A stretch of DNA of 64,000 nucleotides from an uncultured Collinsella sp. (GCA_900538305.1 UPXY01000004.1:1-64000), one strand, 5' to 3'; positions 47,160-56,464 are shown, counted from the stretch's first letter. Made by a program: numbers and translations. The notes: generated by a model not told the origin, from the sequence alone.

Positions 47160-49400
47160 ATGGCAGCTTCACAGCTTCATGTCGCGTTGGCGGGCAATCC
47201 CAACTGCGGCAAGACGACACTCTTCAACCTCATCACCGGCCAGAACGGCTACGTGGGCAACTGGCCAGGCGTGACGGTCGAGAAGAAGGAGGCCAAGCTC
47301 TCGCGCGACAAGAGCGTGACCGTGACCGACCTTCCCGGTATCTATTCGCTTTCCCCCTACAGCCCCGAGGAGCGCGTGAGCCGCGACTACCTCATGAGCG
47401 GGGAACCGGACGTGGTGATCCAACTTCTCGACGCCACGAACCTCGAGCGCAACCTCTACCTCGCGTTGCAGGTCATTGAGACGGGCTTGCCCGTGGTCGT
47501 GGCGCTCAACATGGCCGATCTTGTGGAGAAGAACGGCGACAAGATCGACACGCGTGCGCTCTCGAAGCGTCTGGGTGCGCCCGTCGTCATGGTATCGGCG
47601 CTGCGGAACACCGGAATCGACGAGCTCATCGCCGAGGCCAAGCGCGCCGCCGCTGCGAAGGGTGCCGTGCAGGCGCATAAGTTCGACTCGGCGATCGAGG
47701 ATGTCCTCAACAAGATCGAGGCGGAGCTTCCCGGCTCGGTGCCGGCAAGCAAGCGCCGCTATTTTGCGGTGAAGCTCTTCGAACGCGATGAAGATGCCGC
47801 GCGTTCCATCAACCTCACCAAGGACGGTGCTGCCCGCGTCGAGGCGCTCGTCGCCCAGTGCGAGCGGGATTGCGACGACGACGCCGAGTCCATCATCACC
47901 GGCGAGCGCTACGCGGTGATCGCGCACATCATGGATGAGTGCGTGAAGAAGGCGCCGGAGCGCATGAGCATTTCCGAAAAGATCGACCGCGTGGTCACGA
48001 ACCGCATTCTGGGCTTGCCGCTCTTCGTCCTCATCATGTGGGCGGTGTACGCCATCGCCACCGGCGCGAACGCGTTCGGCACGGCCGGCACGGATTGGGT
48101 GAACGACAACCTCTTCGGCGAGGGCTTCGAGCTCTTCGGTATGGCGTTCCCGTCTATCCCCGGCGTCATCGAGGGCTGGCTCACCGCCGCAGGCGCGAGC
48201 GACCTCGTGCAGGGTCTCGTGCTCGACGGTATCGTGGCCGGCGTGGGCGCGGTGCTCGGCTTCATCCCGCAGATGTTCGTCCTCTTCGTGCTGCTCTCCT
48301 TCCTCGAGGACTGCGGCTACATGGCGCGCGTCGCCTTCGTGATGGACCGCGTGTTCCGTCGCTTCGGACTTTCGGGCAAGAGCTTCATCCCCATGCTCGT
48401 GTCCACGGGGTGCGGCGTGCCCGGCGTGCTCGCCACGAAGACCATCGAGAACGAGAAAGACCGCCGCATGACGGTCATGACCACGACGTTCATCCCCTGC
48501 GGTGCGAAGCTTCCCATCATCGCGCTGCTCATGGGCGCCATGGTGGGCACGGCCGAGGCAGCGTGGATCAGCCCGCTCTTCTACTTCCTGGGCGTCGTCG
48601 CGGTGATCGTCTCGGGCATCATGCTCAAGAAGACCAAGCTCTTCGCCGGTCGACCCACGCCGTTCGTCATGGAGCTTCCGAGCTACCACTTCCCGTCGAT
48701 CCGCTCGTGGGCGCTGCATGTGTGGGAGCGCGTTTCCGCCTACATCAAGAAGGCTTTCACGATCATCTTCGCGTCGACCATCGTGGTGTGGTTCCTCTCC
48801 AACTTCGGTATCTATGAGGGCGCGTTCGGCTTCCTGCCGGAAATCACCGGCGGCCTCGAAGAGTTCACGGATTACTCCGTGCTCGCCATGGTGGGTAGCG
48901 CCATCGCGTTCGTCTTCGCGCCGCTGGGCTTCGACTCCTGGCAGGCAACGGCTATGTCCATCACCGGTCTCGTAGCCAAGGAGAACGTCGTTGCGACCGC
49001 GAGCTCGCTGCTCCACATCGCCGACGGCACCGAGACCGATCCGAGCCTGTGGGCGGCATTCGCCGGCATGTTCCCCTCGATGGGAGCCATCGCTGCGTTC
49101 GGTGCGTTCAACCTCTTGTGCGCCCCCTGCTTTGCCGCTATGGGCACCATTCGCGCGCAGATGAACTCCGGCAGGTGGACGGCGATCGCCATCGGGTACG
49201 AGTGCGTGTTCGCGTGGGTCGTGGGGCTCATCATCAACCAGCTCTACAACCTCATCGCGCTCGGGCAGTTCGGCATCTGGACGGTCGTGGCGTTCGCGCT
49301 CATCGCCGCCATGTTGTTCCAGCTCTTCCGACCCATGCCGAAGTGGGCGTGGGATGACGACGTCGCGCCCAAGTCGGCTTCCGCTGCCGCTGCGGCATAA
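47160..49400 (+). CDS. feoB: Ferrous iron transport protein B
   Basis: Fe(II) permease with an N-terminal GTPase, 746 residues. G1 is GNPNCGKTT (12-20), G3 DLPGIYSL, G4 NMAD and G5 SALRNTG, followed by the GDI-like helices. The membrane domain has the two Gate motifs, e.g. FLEDCGYMARVAFVMD, CGVPGVLATKTIENEKDRRMT and IPCGAKLPI. ATG 47160 is preceded by GAAGGA; another ATG at 47156 is out of frame. The Cys-rich protein gene 288 bases downstream is the usual FeoB partner. Confidence 0.95.
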   Translation: MAASQLHVALAGNPNCGKTTLFNLITGQNGYVGNWPGVTVEKKEAKLSRDKSVTVTDLPGIYSLSPYSPEERVSRDYLMSGEPDVVIQLLDATNLERNLYLALQVIETGLPVVVALNMADLVEKNGDKIDTRALSKRLGAPVVMVSALRNTGIDELIAEAKRAAAAKGAVQAHKFDSAIEDVLNKIEAELPGSVPASKRRYFAVKLFERDEDAARSINLTKDGAARVEALVAQCERDCDDDAESIITGERYAVIAHIMDECVKKAPERMSISEKIDRVVTNRILGLPLFVLIMWAVYAIATGANAFGTAGTDWVNDNLFGEGFELFGMAFPSIPGVIEGWLTAAGASDLVQGLVLDGIVAGVGAVLGFIPQMFVLFVLLSFLEDCGYMARVAFVMDRVFRRFGLSGKSFIPMLVSTGCGVPGVLATKTIENEKDRRMTVMTTTFIPCGAKLPIIALLMGAMVGTAEAAWISPLFYFLGVVAVIVSGIMLKKTKLFAGRPTPFVMELPSYHFPSIRSWALHVWERVSAYIKKAFTIIFASTIVVWFLSNFGIYEGAFGFLPEITGGLEEFTDYSVLAMVGSAIAFVFAPLGFDSWQATAMSITGLVAKENVVATASSLLHIADGTETDPSLWAAFAGMFPSMGAIAAFGAFNLLCAPCFAAMGTIRAQMNSGRWTAIAIGYECVFAWVVGLIINQLYNLIALGQFGIWTVVAFALIAAMLFQLFRPMPKWAWDDDVAPKSASAAAAA

Positions 49401-49425
49401 GGCGGAATAAACGTCTCTCCTCTTG

Positions 49426-49461
49426 GCGGCCGGGGCGCATCCCCTCTCGTGCTCCGGCCGC
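49426..49461 (+). terminator. Hairpin after feoB
   Basis: GCGGCCGG (49426-49433) pairs perfectly with CCGGCCGC (49454-49461) around a 20-base loop with an inner GGGG/CCCC. No T-run, but it lies 25 bases past the feoB stop. Confidence 0.5.
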
Positions 49462-49612
49462 ACCTCATGTTGATAACAGTCGTGAGCTCGGTGCGGGTGT
49501 GGGCGCCACCGGGTGCAGTGCGAGTCCGACGCGGGCATGTCACGTAGCATGGCCACAGGTGTTGTTCGCATCTGTCTTTGCCGTCGGCGATGCCGTCGTG
49601 ATTGCACGATCT

Positions 49613-49634
49613 ACAATAACCCCAGGGGGTTAAT
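49613..49634. repeat. CCCCAGGGG-family copy before the Cys-rich gene
   Basis: ACAATAACCCCAGGGGGTTA followed by AT: the core and short arms only. It lies in the 288-base gap between feoB and the FeoB-associated gene. Confidence 0.6.
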
Positions 49635-49688
49635 GGGCGGAGCACGCCCGAGTCGCCCGCGCCGTCACTACGAAAGAAAGAGGCCACC

Positions 49689-49907
49689 ATGGGTCTTGCC
49701 GATATCATCATCTTGGCGCTCATCGCGGTGGCGTTCGTCGCCGTGTGCGTGCGCATCAAGCGAAAGGGCACCTGCGCCGATTGCTCGGAGGCGGGTACGT
49801 GCAGCGGACACTGCAGTTCGCATTGCAGCCCGCGCAAGCAGGCAAATTGTCCCGCATGCAAGGGCATCGACAAGGTTGCCGAAGACCTTCGCCGCGGCGT
49901 GAAATAG
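49689..49907 (+). CDS. FeoB-associated Cys-rich membrane protein
   Basis: A 72-residue protein with one transmembrane segment near residues 4-21 (ADIIILALIAVAFVAVCV), a basic RIKRKG turn, then a cysteine-rich tail with GTCADCSEAGTCSGHCSSHC and NCPACKG. This is the FeoB-associated Cys-rich family (PF12669), which probably binds iron or a redox partner at the membrane beside FeoB. Nine cysteines lie in the tail. The start follows AAAGAAAGAGG. Regulation separate from feoB is suggested by the hairpin and repeat between them. Confidence 0.85.
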   Translation: MGLADIIILALIAVAFVAVCVRIKRKGTCADCSEAGTCSGHCSSHCSPRKQANCPACKGIDKVAEDLRRGVK

Positions 49908-49944
49908 GAGTTGCCGCAAAGCCCGCTCCACCCTCGCGCCTTAG

Positions 49945-49960
49945 GAAACCCCGCCGAAAC
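49945..49960 (+). promoter_or_regulatory. Candidate GlnR half-sites upstream of glnA
   Basis: GAAAC at 49945 and 49956 are 11 bases apart, the spacing of the GAAAC half-sites in the actinobacterial GlnR box, 62-77 bases before the glnA start. A GCAGCT/AGCTGC hairpin lies between them and the start. The matching GTNAC halves are not clear. Confidence 0.35.
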
Positions 49961-50021
49961 AATGCTATGAGACAATACGCAGCTGGAAACTGTAGCTGCC
50001 GTTTCTCTCAAGGGGGTTCCC

Positions 50022-51365
50022 ATGGATCAGCAGCAGAACATCGATTTCGTACTCCGTACCGTCGAGGAGCGCGACATCCGCTTCGTGCGCCTGTGGTTCA
50101 CCGACGTGCTCGGCCGTCTCAAGAGCTTCGCGATCAGCCCCGAGGACCTCGAGGTCGCGTTCGAGGAGGGCGTCGGCTTCGACGGCTCGTCCATCGAGGG
50201 CTTCACCGCTCCCGAAGAGGCCGATATGCTCGCCTTCCCGGATCCCTCGACGTTTCAGGTGCTGCCGTGGCGCCCGTCGAAAGACGGCGTCGCCCGCGTG
50301 TTCTGCGACATCAAGAAACCCGATCGCACGTCGTTCGAGGGCGACCCGCGCGCATGCATGCGCCGCATGTTCCGTCGTGCCGAGGCCGCGGGCTTCATCA
50401 TGAACGTCGGCCCGGAGATCGAGTACTACCATTTCCCCGACGATCATACGCCCAGGCCCTTGGACGAGGCCGGTTACTTCGACCTCACGCCGTCGGACTC
50501 CGCGCGCGACCTGCGCCGCGACACCGTGCTCATGCTCGAGAAGATGAGCATACCGGTTGAGTACACCTTCCATTCGAGCGGTGGCTCGCAGCACGGCATC
50601 TCGCTGCGCCACGCTGAAGCGCTCACCACGTCGGACGCCATCATAACGGCGAAGTACATCATCAAGCTCGAGGCGTTCAGCTCGGATATCCATGCGTCGT
50701 TCATGCCGAAGCCGATCACCGGGGCGCCGTCGAGTGCGATGTTCCTCCACCAGTCGCTCTTTGACCGCGAGGGCAACAACGTCTTCTGGGGGCCGGAGGA
50801 TACCACCTACCATCTTTCGGACGTCGCGAAGCACTACATGGCGGGCATCCTCGCGCATGCGCAGGAGATCTCGGCTATCACGAACCCCACGGTGAACTCG
50901 TACAAGCGCCTGGGAGGCGGCACCTCGAACGATGGCCCCGCGTATGCCATGTGGGGGCTGCGCAACCGCTCCGCGATGATTCGCGTGCCCATCTACAAGC
51001 CGGGCAAACAGCTCTCGACGCGTATCGAGCTCCGCACGCCCGACGCCATGTCGAACCCCTACCTCGTGAACGCCGTGACGCTTGCCGCCGGTCTCGACGG
51101 CATCGAGCGCAAGCTCGAGCTGCCCCCTGAGCCCACGCCCGAGCTCATCGCGGGCGGGGAGCGCGCGCTCGCCGAAGCCGGTTTCGCGCGCTTGCCGGAC
51201 AGCCTCGACGAGGCGCTCGACTACTTCGAGGATTCGCAGTTCATGAAGGATGCGCTCGGCGAGCATATCCATTCGTACTTCCTCAAGCGCAAGCGCAGCG
51301 AGTGGCGCAAATTTGCCTCGACGGTCACGGAATGGGAGCTCAAGCATTATTTCGCCGATGCCTAA
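50022..51365 (+). CDS. glnA: Glutamine synthetase, type I
   Basis: ATP-dependent ammonia assimilation, glutamate to glutamine, 447 residues. The beta-Grasp N-terminus VEERDIRFVRLWFTDVLGRLKSFAI and FDGSSIEGFTAPEEADMLAFPD are followed by GPEIEYYHF (metal site), HSSGGSQHGISL, ATP-binding KPITGAPSSAMFLHQSL and the active-site NPTVNSYKRLGGGTSNDGPAYAMWGLRNRSAMIRVP. The length is typical of the short GSI-alpha form (440-450 residues), generally not controlled by adenylylation. The ATG follows AAGGGGG. A GlnR-like regulator gene is directly downstream. Confidence 0.94.
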   Translation: MDQQQNIDFVLRTVEERDIRFVRLWFTDVLGRLKSFAISPEDLEVAFEEGVGFDGSSIEGFTAPEEADMLAFPDPSTFQVLPWRPSKDGVARVFCDIKKPDRTSFEGDPRACMRRMFRRAEAAGFIMNVGPEIEYYHFPDDHTPRPLDEAGYFDLTPSDSARDLRRDTVLMLEKMSIPVEYTFHSSGGSQHGISLRHAEALTTSDAIITAKYIIKLEAFSSDIHASFMPKPITGAPSSAMFLHQSLFDREGNNVFWGPEDTTYHLSDVAKHYMAGILAHAQEISAITNPTVNSYKRLGGGTSNDGPAYAMWGLRNRSAMIRVPIYKPGKQLSTRIELRTPDAMSNPYLVNAVTLAAGLDGIERKLELPPEPTPELIAGGERALAEAGFARLPDSLDEALDYFEDSQFMKDALGEHIHSYFLKRKRSEWRKFASTVTEWELKHYFADA

Positions 51366-51476
51366 TCGATGCCGGCGCTTTTTCGCAGATAGTTTGCGAG
51401 CTTGTTGTTCGTGCGCGACGAAACCTGCGCAAAGCCCCAGCATACGGTATGATTGATAGAACGAAGGAGGTGCTAC

Positions 51477-52139
51477 ATGGCCGAGAAGTGCATTTTGTTC
51501 ATGGCACGCACGACGCGTTTCCATGAGTTCGTCTGCACGCTCACGCAGCCGCTTGGTGTGGAGGTGAGCCTCGCCACGCCGGATTCTCCCACGGCGGCGC
51601 ACGATTTCGACCTGCTCGTGCTTGATGCCGACGGCATTCGCAACGATCGCATCGAGCAAATCGTGAAGTGGCTCGAAGGCCGCGGTAGCATCCCCATGCT
51701 CGTCATCGCCGATGAGGAGACGCTTCCCGGGTTGCGCTTGCCGGCGCACTCGCGATCGGATTTCATCAGCTCGGGGGCGAGCGACGTGGAACTCGAGGTG
51801 CGCGCGCGGCGCCTGCTGGGTGACGAGGACGCCTTCGCCGTCGATGACGTGCTGCACATCGACAACCTCGTCATCAACCTGGCGACCTACCAGGTGTATC
51901 TCGACGACGAGCCCGTCGACCTCACGCTCATGGAGTACTCACTGCTCTCGTTCTTGGCGACGCATCCCAACCGCGCTTACTCGCGCGAGGTGCTGCTGCA
52001 TCGCGTGTGGGGCTTCGAGTACTGCGGCGGTACGCGCACCGTCGACGTTCACATTCGACGCATCCGCTCGAAGGTGGGGCCGCAGATTGCAGCCCACATC
52101 ACCACGGTGCGCGGTGTGGGGTATCTCTTCAAAGAATAG
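51477..52139 (+). CDS. Orphan OmpR-type regulator, probable GlnR-like nitrogen regulator
   Basis: A 220-residue response-regulator-like protein. The receiver half (about 1-115) has Asp50 in LLVLDADG but lacks the usual acidic pair at the start and the conserved lysine, so it is atypical and probably not phosphorylated. Residues about 128-220 are a winged helix of the OmpR/PhoB type (LTLMEYSLLSFLATHPNRAYSREVLLHRVWG and TVDVHIRRIRSKVG). No kinase gene is adjacent. Orphan atypical OmpR regulators of this build are GlnR in actinobacteria, and the gene lies 111 bases after glnA, so GlnR is the best reading. ATG 51477 follows AAGGAGG. Confidence 0.8.
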   Translation: MAEKCILFMARTTRFHEFVCTLTQPLGVEVSLATPDSPTAAHDFDLLVLDADGIRNDRIEQIVKWLEGRGSIPMLVIADEETLPGLRLPAHSRSDFISSGASDVELEVRARRLLGDEDAFAVDDVLHIDNLVINLATYQVYLDDEPVDLTLMEYSLLSFLATHPNRAYSREVLLHRVWGFEYCGGTRTVDVHIRRIRSKVGPQIAAHITTVRGVGYLFKE

Positions 52140-52145
52140 CTTGTG

Positions 52146-52174
52146 GGGCGGGTCGCGTGCCCGCCCTTCTTATG
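52146..52174 (+). terminator. Terminator after the GlnR-like gene
   Basis: GGGCGGG pairs with CCCGCCC around TCGCGTG, then TTCTTATG. It lies 6 bases after the stop. Confidence 0.75.
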
Positions 52175-52321
52175 TTTCAGCGGACTGCCTCGGCGCGTTT
52201 TGCCATTCGGTGCGATACCATTAAAAAAGACTGAAGATTGAGGTCTGAATCCAAGCCGTGCATCGCGCGGGGTACAACCCGTACGAACAGGTTGAACATG
52301 ATAGCGAAGGAGAAGACCGCT

Positions 52322-53800
52322 ATGGACGATAAGAACATGCAGCTCCCCGACAACGTCCCGGCAAGCGAGAACACGGGCTCATCGCCGCGCATTTCAATCG
52401 AGCCGAGCCAGCCTGAGGCTCAGGCGCAGGCAGGCCAGGCTCCGCAGCAGCCGGGTGCGCAGGCCGCATACCAGCAGTCGGGCGCGTATCAAGTAGGTGC
52501 TACGGCGCAGCAGCCCCATGCGCAGCCGATCCCGCAGCACGCGGCATCCATGCCTGCCACGGCGACGGTCGACACGCGCACCGTCGTGAAGACAAAGACG
52601 AAGAAGCTGCCCGTGTTTCTGGCGTCGCTCTCTGGCCTGGTGGTGGGCGCCGTGCTCGTGATCGCGCTTGTCATGACCGGTGCGTTGAACATCGGCGAGA
52701 CGAACGTCGAGGCGCCGGCTTTGAGTGATGCGGGCACGAGCGGCACGCAGACCATTCAGATCGACGCGGAGGATACTACGCTCGCCGAAGCGGTCGCCGC
52801 GAAGGCGCTGCCCTCCGTGGTCTCGATTTCGGCGGTGAACGAGCGTTCCGGCGAGGGCGGCATCGGTTCTGGCGTGATTCTCGATACGGACGGCAACGTG
52901 CTTACCAACCACCATGTTATCGAGGGTGCCACGACGATCTACGTCGAGGTGAACGAGGAGAGCTACGAGGCAGAACTCGTGGGCGCGGACGCCTCGAGCG
53001 ACCTTGCCGTCGTGAAGATCAAGGACATCGATGAAAGCCAGCTCACGCCCATCGAGGTGGGGGATTCGAACGACATCACCGTGGGTGAGTGGGTCATGGC
53101 GATCGGCAGCCCCTTTGGCAACGAGCAGTCCGTCTCCACGGGCATCGTGAGCGCGCTCTACCGTTCGACGGCGCTGCGCGGCACGTCTGGCACCTCCATC
53201 TACGCGAACATGATTCAGACCGATGCCGCGATCAATCCCGGCAACTCGGGCGGTGCCCTGGTGAACGCTGAGGGCCAGCTCATCGGCATCAACTCCGTGA
53301 TCGAGTCCTATTCTGGTTCGAGCTCGGGCGTGGGCTTCGCCATCCCCGCGAACTACGCGATCAACATCGCCAACCAGATTATTGCTGGCGAGACCCCGGC
53401 GCACCCCTACATAGGCGTGACCGTGACCTCGGTGAACGCATTCACGGCACGTGAGCAGGGTCTTTCGGTGAGTGAGGGCGCCGTTGTGACTTCGGTGAAT
53501 GCCGACAGCCCCGCCGAGGAAGCCGGGCTGCAGCCCGACGACATCGTGACGGCTGTGGACGGCGAGTCGATCGCCTCTGCCGACGGCCTCATCATCGCGG
53601 CGCGTGAGCACGAGATCGGCGAGACGATCACGCTTACGGTGGTGCGCGGCGACGAGACCTTCGATGTCGAGGTCGTGCTGGGTTCCGACGCGGAGCTCCA
53701 GGAAGAGAACCAGGACGGCACGACGGGCGACAGCTCGGGTAGCCTTATGGACGAGGACGAGTTCCGTCAGTATCTCGACGACCTCATGGCGAATCGCTAA
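52322..53800 (+). CDS. HtrA/DegP-type trypsin-like serine protease with PDZ domain
   Basis: Membrane-anchored quality-control protease, 492 residues. The cytoplasmic N-terminus (1-95) is Gln/Ala/Pro-rich and followed by one transmembrane segment at 96-118. The protease domain has the triad His198 (NHHVI), Asp227 (SSDLAVV) and Ser309 (GNSGGAL). One PDZ domain starts near 370 (IGVTVTSVNAF and AEEAGLQPDDIVTAVDG). The start at 52322 follows AAGGAG; earlier in-frame ATGs at 52238 and 52298 are possible, but the Shine-Dalgarno favours this one. Typical of PepD/HtrA proteins that degrade misfolded extracytoplasmic proteins. Confidence 0.88.
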   Translation: MDDKNMQLPDNVPASENTGSSPRISIEPSQPEAQAQAGQAPQQPGAQAAYQQSGAYQVGATAQQPHAQPIPQHAASMPATATVDTRTVVKTKTKKLPVFLASLSGLVVGAVLVIALVMTGALNIGETNVEAPALSDAGTSGTQTIQIDAEDTTLAEAVAAKALPSVVSISAVNERSGEGGIGSGVILDTDGNVLTNHHVIEGATTIYVEVNEESYEAELVGADASSDLAVVKIKDIDESQLTPIEVGDSNDITVGEWVMAIGSPFGNEQSVSTGIVSALYRSTALRGTSGTSIYANMIQTDAAINPGNSGGALVNAEGQLIGINSVIESYSGSSSGVGFAIPANYAINIANQIIAGETPAHPYIGVTVTSVNAFTAREQGLSVSEGAVVTSVNADSPAEEAGLQPDDIVTAVDGESIASADGLIIAAREHEIGETITLTVVRGDETFDVEVVLGSDAELQEENQDGTTGDSSGSLMDEDEFRQYLDDLMANR

Positions 53801-53844
53801 ACGGCTCAGCGCTGCAACGCGCGTACGCTCAGATTGTACTCGGT

Positions 53845-53885
53845 GCGCCGCACTGCCTTGTTCCGGGCGGTGCGGCGCTTCGTTA
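53845..53885 (+). terminator. Terminator after the HtrA gene
   Basis: GCGCCGCACTGCC pairs with GGCGGTGCGGCGC with one G-T wobble, then TTCGTTATG. It lies 44 bases after the stop. Confidence 0.75.
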
Positions 53886-53986
53886 TGGGTTTCGTCGGGC
53901 GGTGCGGGCGCGGCTGGCGGGCGACGCGCGGCTTGATGCGGGCGGTGCGTGCAATCGGTGCGTAACGCTCGGTGCGGTTGCCCATT

Positions 53987-54121
53987 CGTTTCGGTTATCA
54001 ACGGTTGTTTTGCGGTAGTGCGAGTAGCCGGTCTTAGTGCACGCTTTCTACCTGCAGTTTCTATTAGCTAGAACGGGTGTCTACTCGACCTTTCGCAAAA
54101 CAACCGTTGATAACCGAAACG
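53987..54121. repeat. 135-bp inverted-repeat element with TATCAACGGTT arms (copy 2)
   Basis: The 53801-54169 gap has a terminator and this element, no gene. The 28-bp arms (CGTTTCGGTTATCAACGGTT then GTTTTGCG at 53987-54014, and its reverse complement at 54094-54121) match exactly; GCGAGTAG in the interior and CTACTCG on the other side pair roughly. It shares TATCAACGGTT and the GAGTA block with the 31820-31959 element and ends 48 bases before ligA. Confidence 0.8.
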
Positions 54122-54169
54122 AGTTGTTTGGAGCTGCTTGGTCTGGGCGAGATGGTACCCTTACAAGGT

Positions 54170-56464
54170 ATGACGAAACGCCAACGAGTGGGGGTCGCTG
54201 TGGAGCAGTTGAGCCTTTTTGACGATATGGACGCCATCGCGCCTGCGAACGAGCGGGACACGGCGAACGGGGCAGCCGCGGGTGGCGCGATGGGGGTTCC
54301 TCCTGCGGTGCTCGATGATGAGCGTGCTATCGCTGCGGAACGCGCCGCCGAGCTCAACCACCTGCTTGAGTACCATGCTTACCGCTATTACATCCTCGAT
54401 GCACCCGAGATCACGGACGCCGCCTTCGACAAGCTCCTCGTCGAGCTGCAAGACATCGAGGCGCGCTATCCCGAGCTCGTCACGCCGCAGTCCTACACGC
54501 AGCGCGTGGGTGGCGGCTTCGTGGACATCGAGCAGTTCCAGCCGGTGACGCACATGGCGCGCATGTACTCCATGGACGACGCTATGAACCTCGAGGAGCT
54601 GGATGAATGGCTCGAGCGCACGGAGACGGCGCTCGGTGCGGGACAGGTTGCCTATACCTGCGAGCTCAAGATCGACGGCCTCGGCGTGGCGATCACCTAT
54701 GAGAACGGCGCCTTCGTGCGCGCCGCCACGCGCGGCGATGGCACCACAGGCGAGGACGTCTCGCTCAACGTGCGCACTATCCGCGACGTGCCCATGCGCC
54801 TTTCCGCCGCCGCTCTTGCCCACATGGGAGCCGATGCAGGCGTGCCCATCGAGGTGCGCGGTGAGGTCTACATGCCCAAGGGCAGCTTCGTGCGCCTGAA
54901 CGAAGAGGCCGACGCGGAAGGCCGCGACCCGTTCGCCAATCCGCGCAACGCCGCCGCCGGCAGCCTTCGTCAAAAGGATCCCAAGGTCACGGCGAGGCGC
55001 GACCTCGCTACCTTCCTTTATGCCGTAGCGGATACCGCGCCCTTGCACGTAGGCTCGCAGCACGAGTTCCTACAGTGGCTCGGCGACGCCGGGTTCTCCG
55101 TGAACCCCAATGTAGCGCGCTGCACGACGCCCGCCGAGGTGCATGCGTTCTGTGCCGACGCTCTGGCGCATCGCGCCGACTTGGATTACGACATCGACGG
55201 TGTGGTGGTGAAGGTCGACAGCTTCGCGCAGCAAGATGAGCTGGGCTTCACGGCGCGTGCCCCGCGTTGGGCGATCGCGTTCAAGTTTCCGCCGGAGGAA
55301 AAGCAGACGGTGCTGCGTGAGATTCGCATCCAGGTGGGGCGCACGGGCGTGCTCACGCCGGTCGCGGAGTTCGACCCGGTGATGGTTTCGGGCTCCACCA
55401 TCGCGCGAGCGACGTTGCACAACGAGGACGAGGTACATCGCAAGGACGTCCGTGTGGGCGATACGATTGTCGTGCACAAGGCGGGCGACGTGATTCCCGA
55501 GGTCGTGGGGCCGGTGCTCGACAAGCGTCCCGAGGGTGCGCTCCCGTGGCAAATGCCTGCGACGTGCCCTGCCTGCGGCAGCCCCGTGGTGCATGAAGAG
55601 GGCGAGGTCGCCTATCGCTGCGTTTCCATCGACTGCCCCGCGCAGGTGAAGGAACGTCTCGCGCATTGGGTGAGTCGCGGGTGCATGGACATCGACGGTG
55701 TGGGCGACGAGCTCATCGATAAGCTCATCGAGGCGGGGCTCGTGCGCGACGTGGCGGATTTCTACCAGCTCTCCGTCGACGATTTGGCTGGCCTCGACAC
55801 GGGGCGCACGTACCTTAAGGACGACAAGCGTCGCGGTGTGCGTGCGGGCGACCCCATCCCTGTGGGCGCGACCATCGCGCAGAAGGTCGTGGACGAGCTT
55901 GTGAAGTCGAAGGCGCAGCCGCTCTCGCGCGTGCTCTTCGCGCTGGGTATCCGTCATGTGGGAAAGAGCGTGGCCGAGGTCATCGCGCGGCGTTTCCTCA
56001 CCCTCGACGCGCTTGTCGTGGCGAATGCGGACGAAATCGCCGCTGTCGACGGCGTGGGGCCGAAGATCGCGGCGAGCGTGAAGCAATTCTTCGGCGTGCC
56101 CGAAAATCTTGCTGTGCTCGAGCGCCTGCGCGTGGCGGGGCTCACGCTGGAAGAAGATCTTTCCGGAGAGGCGGCGCGTGCGGCCGAAGAGATGGGCGTG
56201 GCCGAGGACCTGGTCACGGCTCAACCGCTCGCCGGGCTTACGTTCGTGCTCACCGGCACGCTCGAGCGCCGCACACGCGACGAGGCAGGTGCGGCCTTAA
56301 AGGCGCTCGGCGCGAAGGTGACGGGTTCCGTGTCCAAGAAGACGAGCTACGTGGTTGCAGGCCCTGGCGCGGGTTCGAAGCTCGCGAAAGCCGAAAGCCT
56401 GGGCGTCTCCGTCCTCAACGAGGAGCAGCTCGAGCACGTGCTCGCTACCGGCGAAATCATCTGA
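54170..56464 (+). CDS. ligA: NAD-dependent DNA ligase
   Basis: Essential ligase joining nicks with NAD, about 764 residues. The domain order is: Ia helix (AAELNHLLEYHAYRYYILDAPEITDAAFD), the adenylation domain with catalytic Lys167 in CELKIDGLG, the OB fold, the Cys4 zinc finger (CPACGSPVV...CVSIDCPAQ), helix-hairpin-helix repeats and C-terminal BRCT (LAGLTFVLTGTLERRTRDEAG). Length is slightly above the usual 670 because of an N-terminal about 50-residue tail and insertions. The start is uncertain: ATG 54170 has no good Shine-Dalgarno, and GTGs at 54188 and 54200 are possible. The frame start at 54077 lies inside the repeat and is unlikely. Confidence 0.9.
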   Translation: MTKRQRVGVAVEQLSLFDDMDAIAPANERDTANGAAAGGAMGVPPAVLDDERAIAAERAAELNHLLEYHAYRYYILDAPEITDAAFDKLLVELQDIEARYPELVTPQSYTQRVGGGFVDIEQFQPVTHMARMYSMDDAMNLEELDEWLERTETALGAGQVAYTCELKIDGLGVAITYENGAFVRAATRGDGTTGEDVSLNVRTIRDVPMRLSAAALAHMGADAGVPIEVRGEVYMPKGSFVRLNEEADAEGRDPFANPRNAAAGSLRQKDPKVTARRDLATFLYAVADTAPLHVGSQHEFLQWLGDAGFSVNPNVARCTTPAEVHAFCADALAHRADLDYDIDGVVVKVDSFAQQDELGFTARAPRWAIAFKFPPEEKQTVLREIRIQVGRTGVLTPVAEFDPVMVSGSTIARATLHNEDEVHRKDVRVGDTIVVHKAGDVIPEVVGPVLDKRPEGALPWQMPATCPACGSPVVHEEGEVAYRCVSIDCPAQVKERLAHWVSRGCMDIDGVGDELIDKLIEAGLVRDVADFYQLSVDDLAGLDTGRTYLKDDKRRGVRAGDPIPVGATIAQKVVDELVKSKAQPLSRVLFALGIRHVGKSVAEVIARRFLTLDALVVANADEIAAVDGVGPKIAASVKQFFGVPENLAVLERLRVAGLTLEEDLSGEAARAAEEMGVAEDLVTAQPLAGLTFVLTGTLERRTRDEAGAALKALGAKVTGSVSKKTSYVVAGPGAGSKLAKAESLGVSVLNEEQLEHVLATGEII

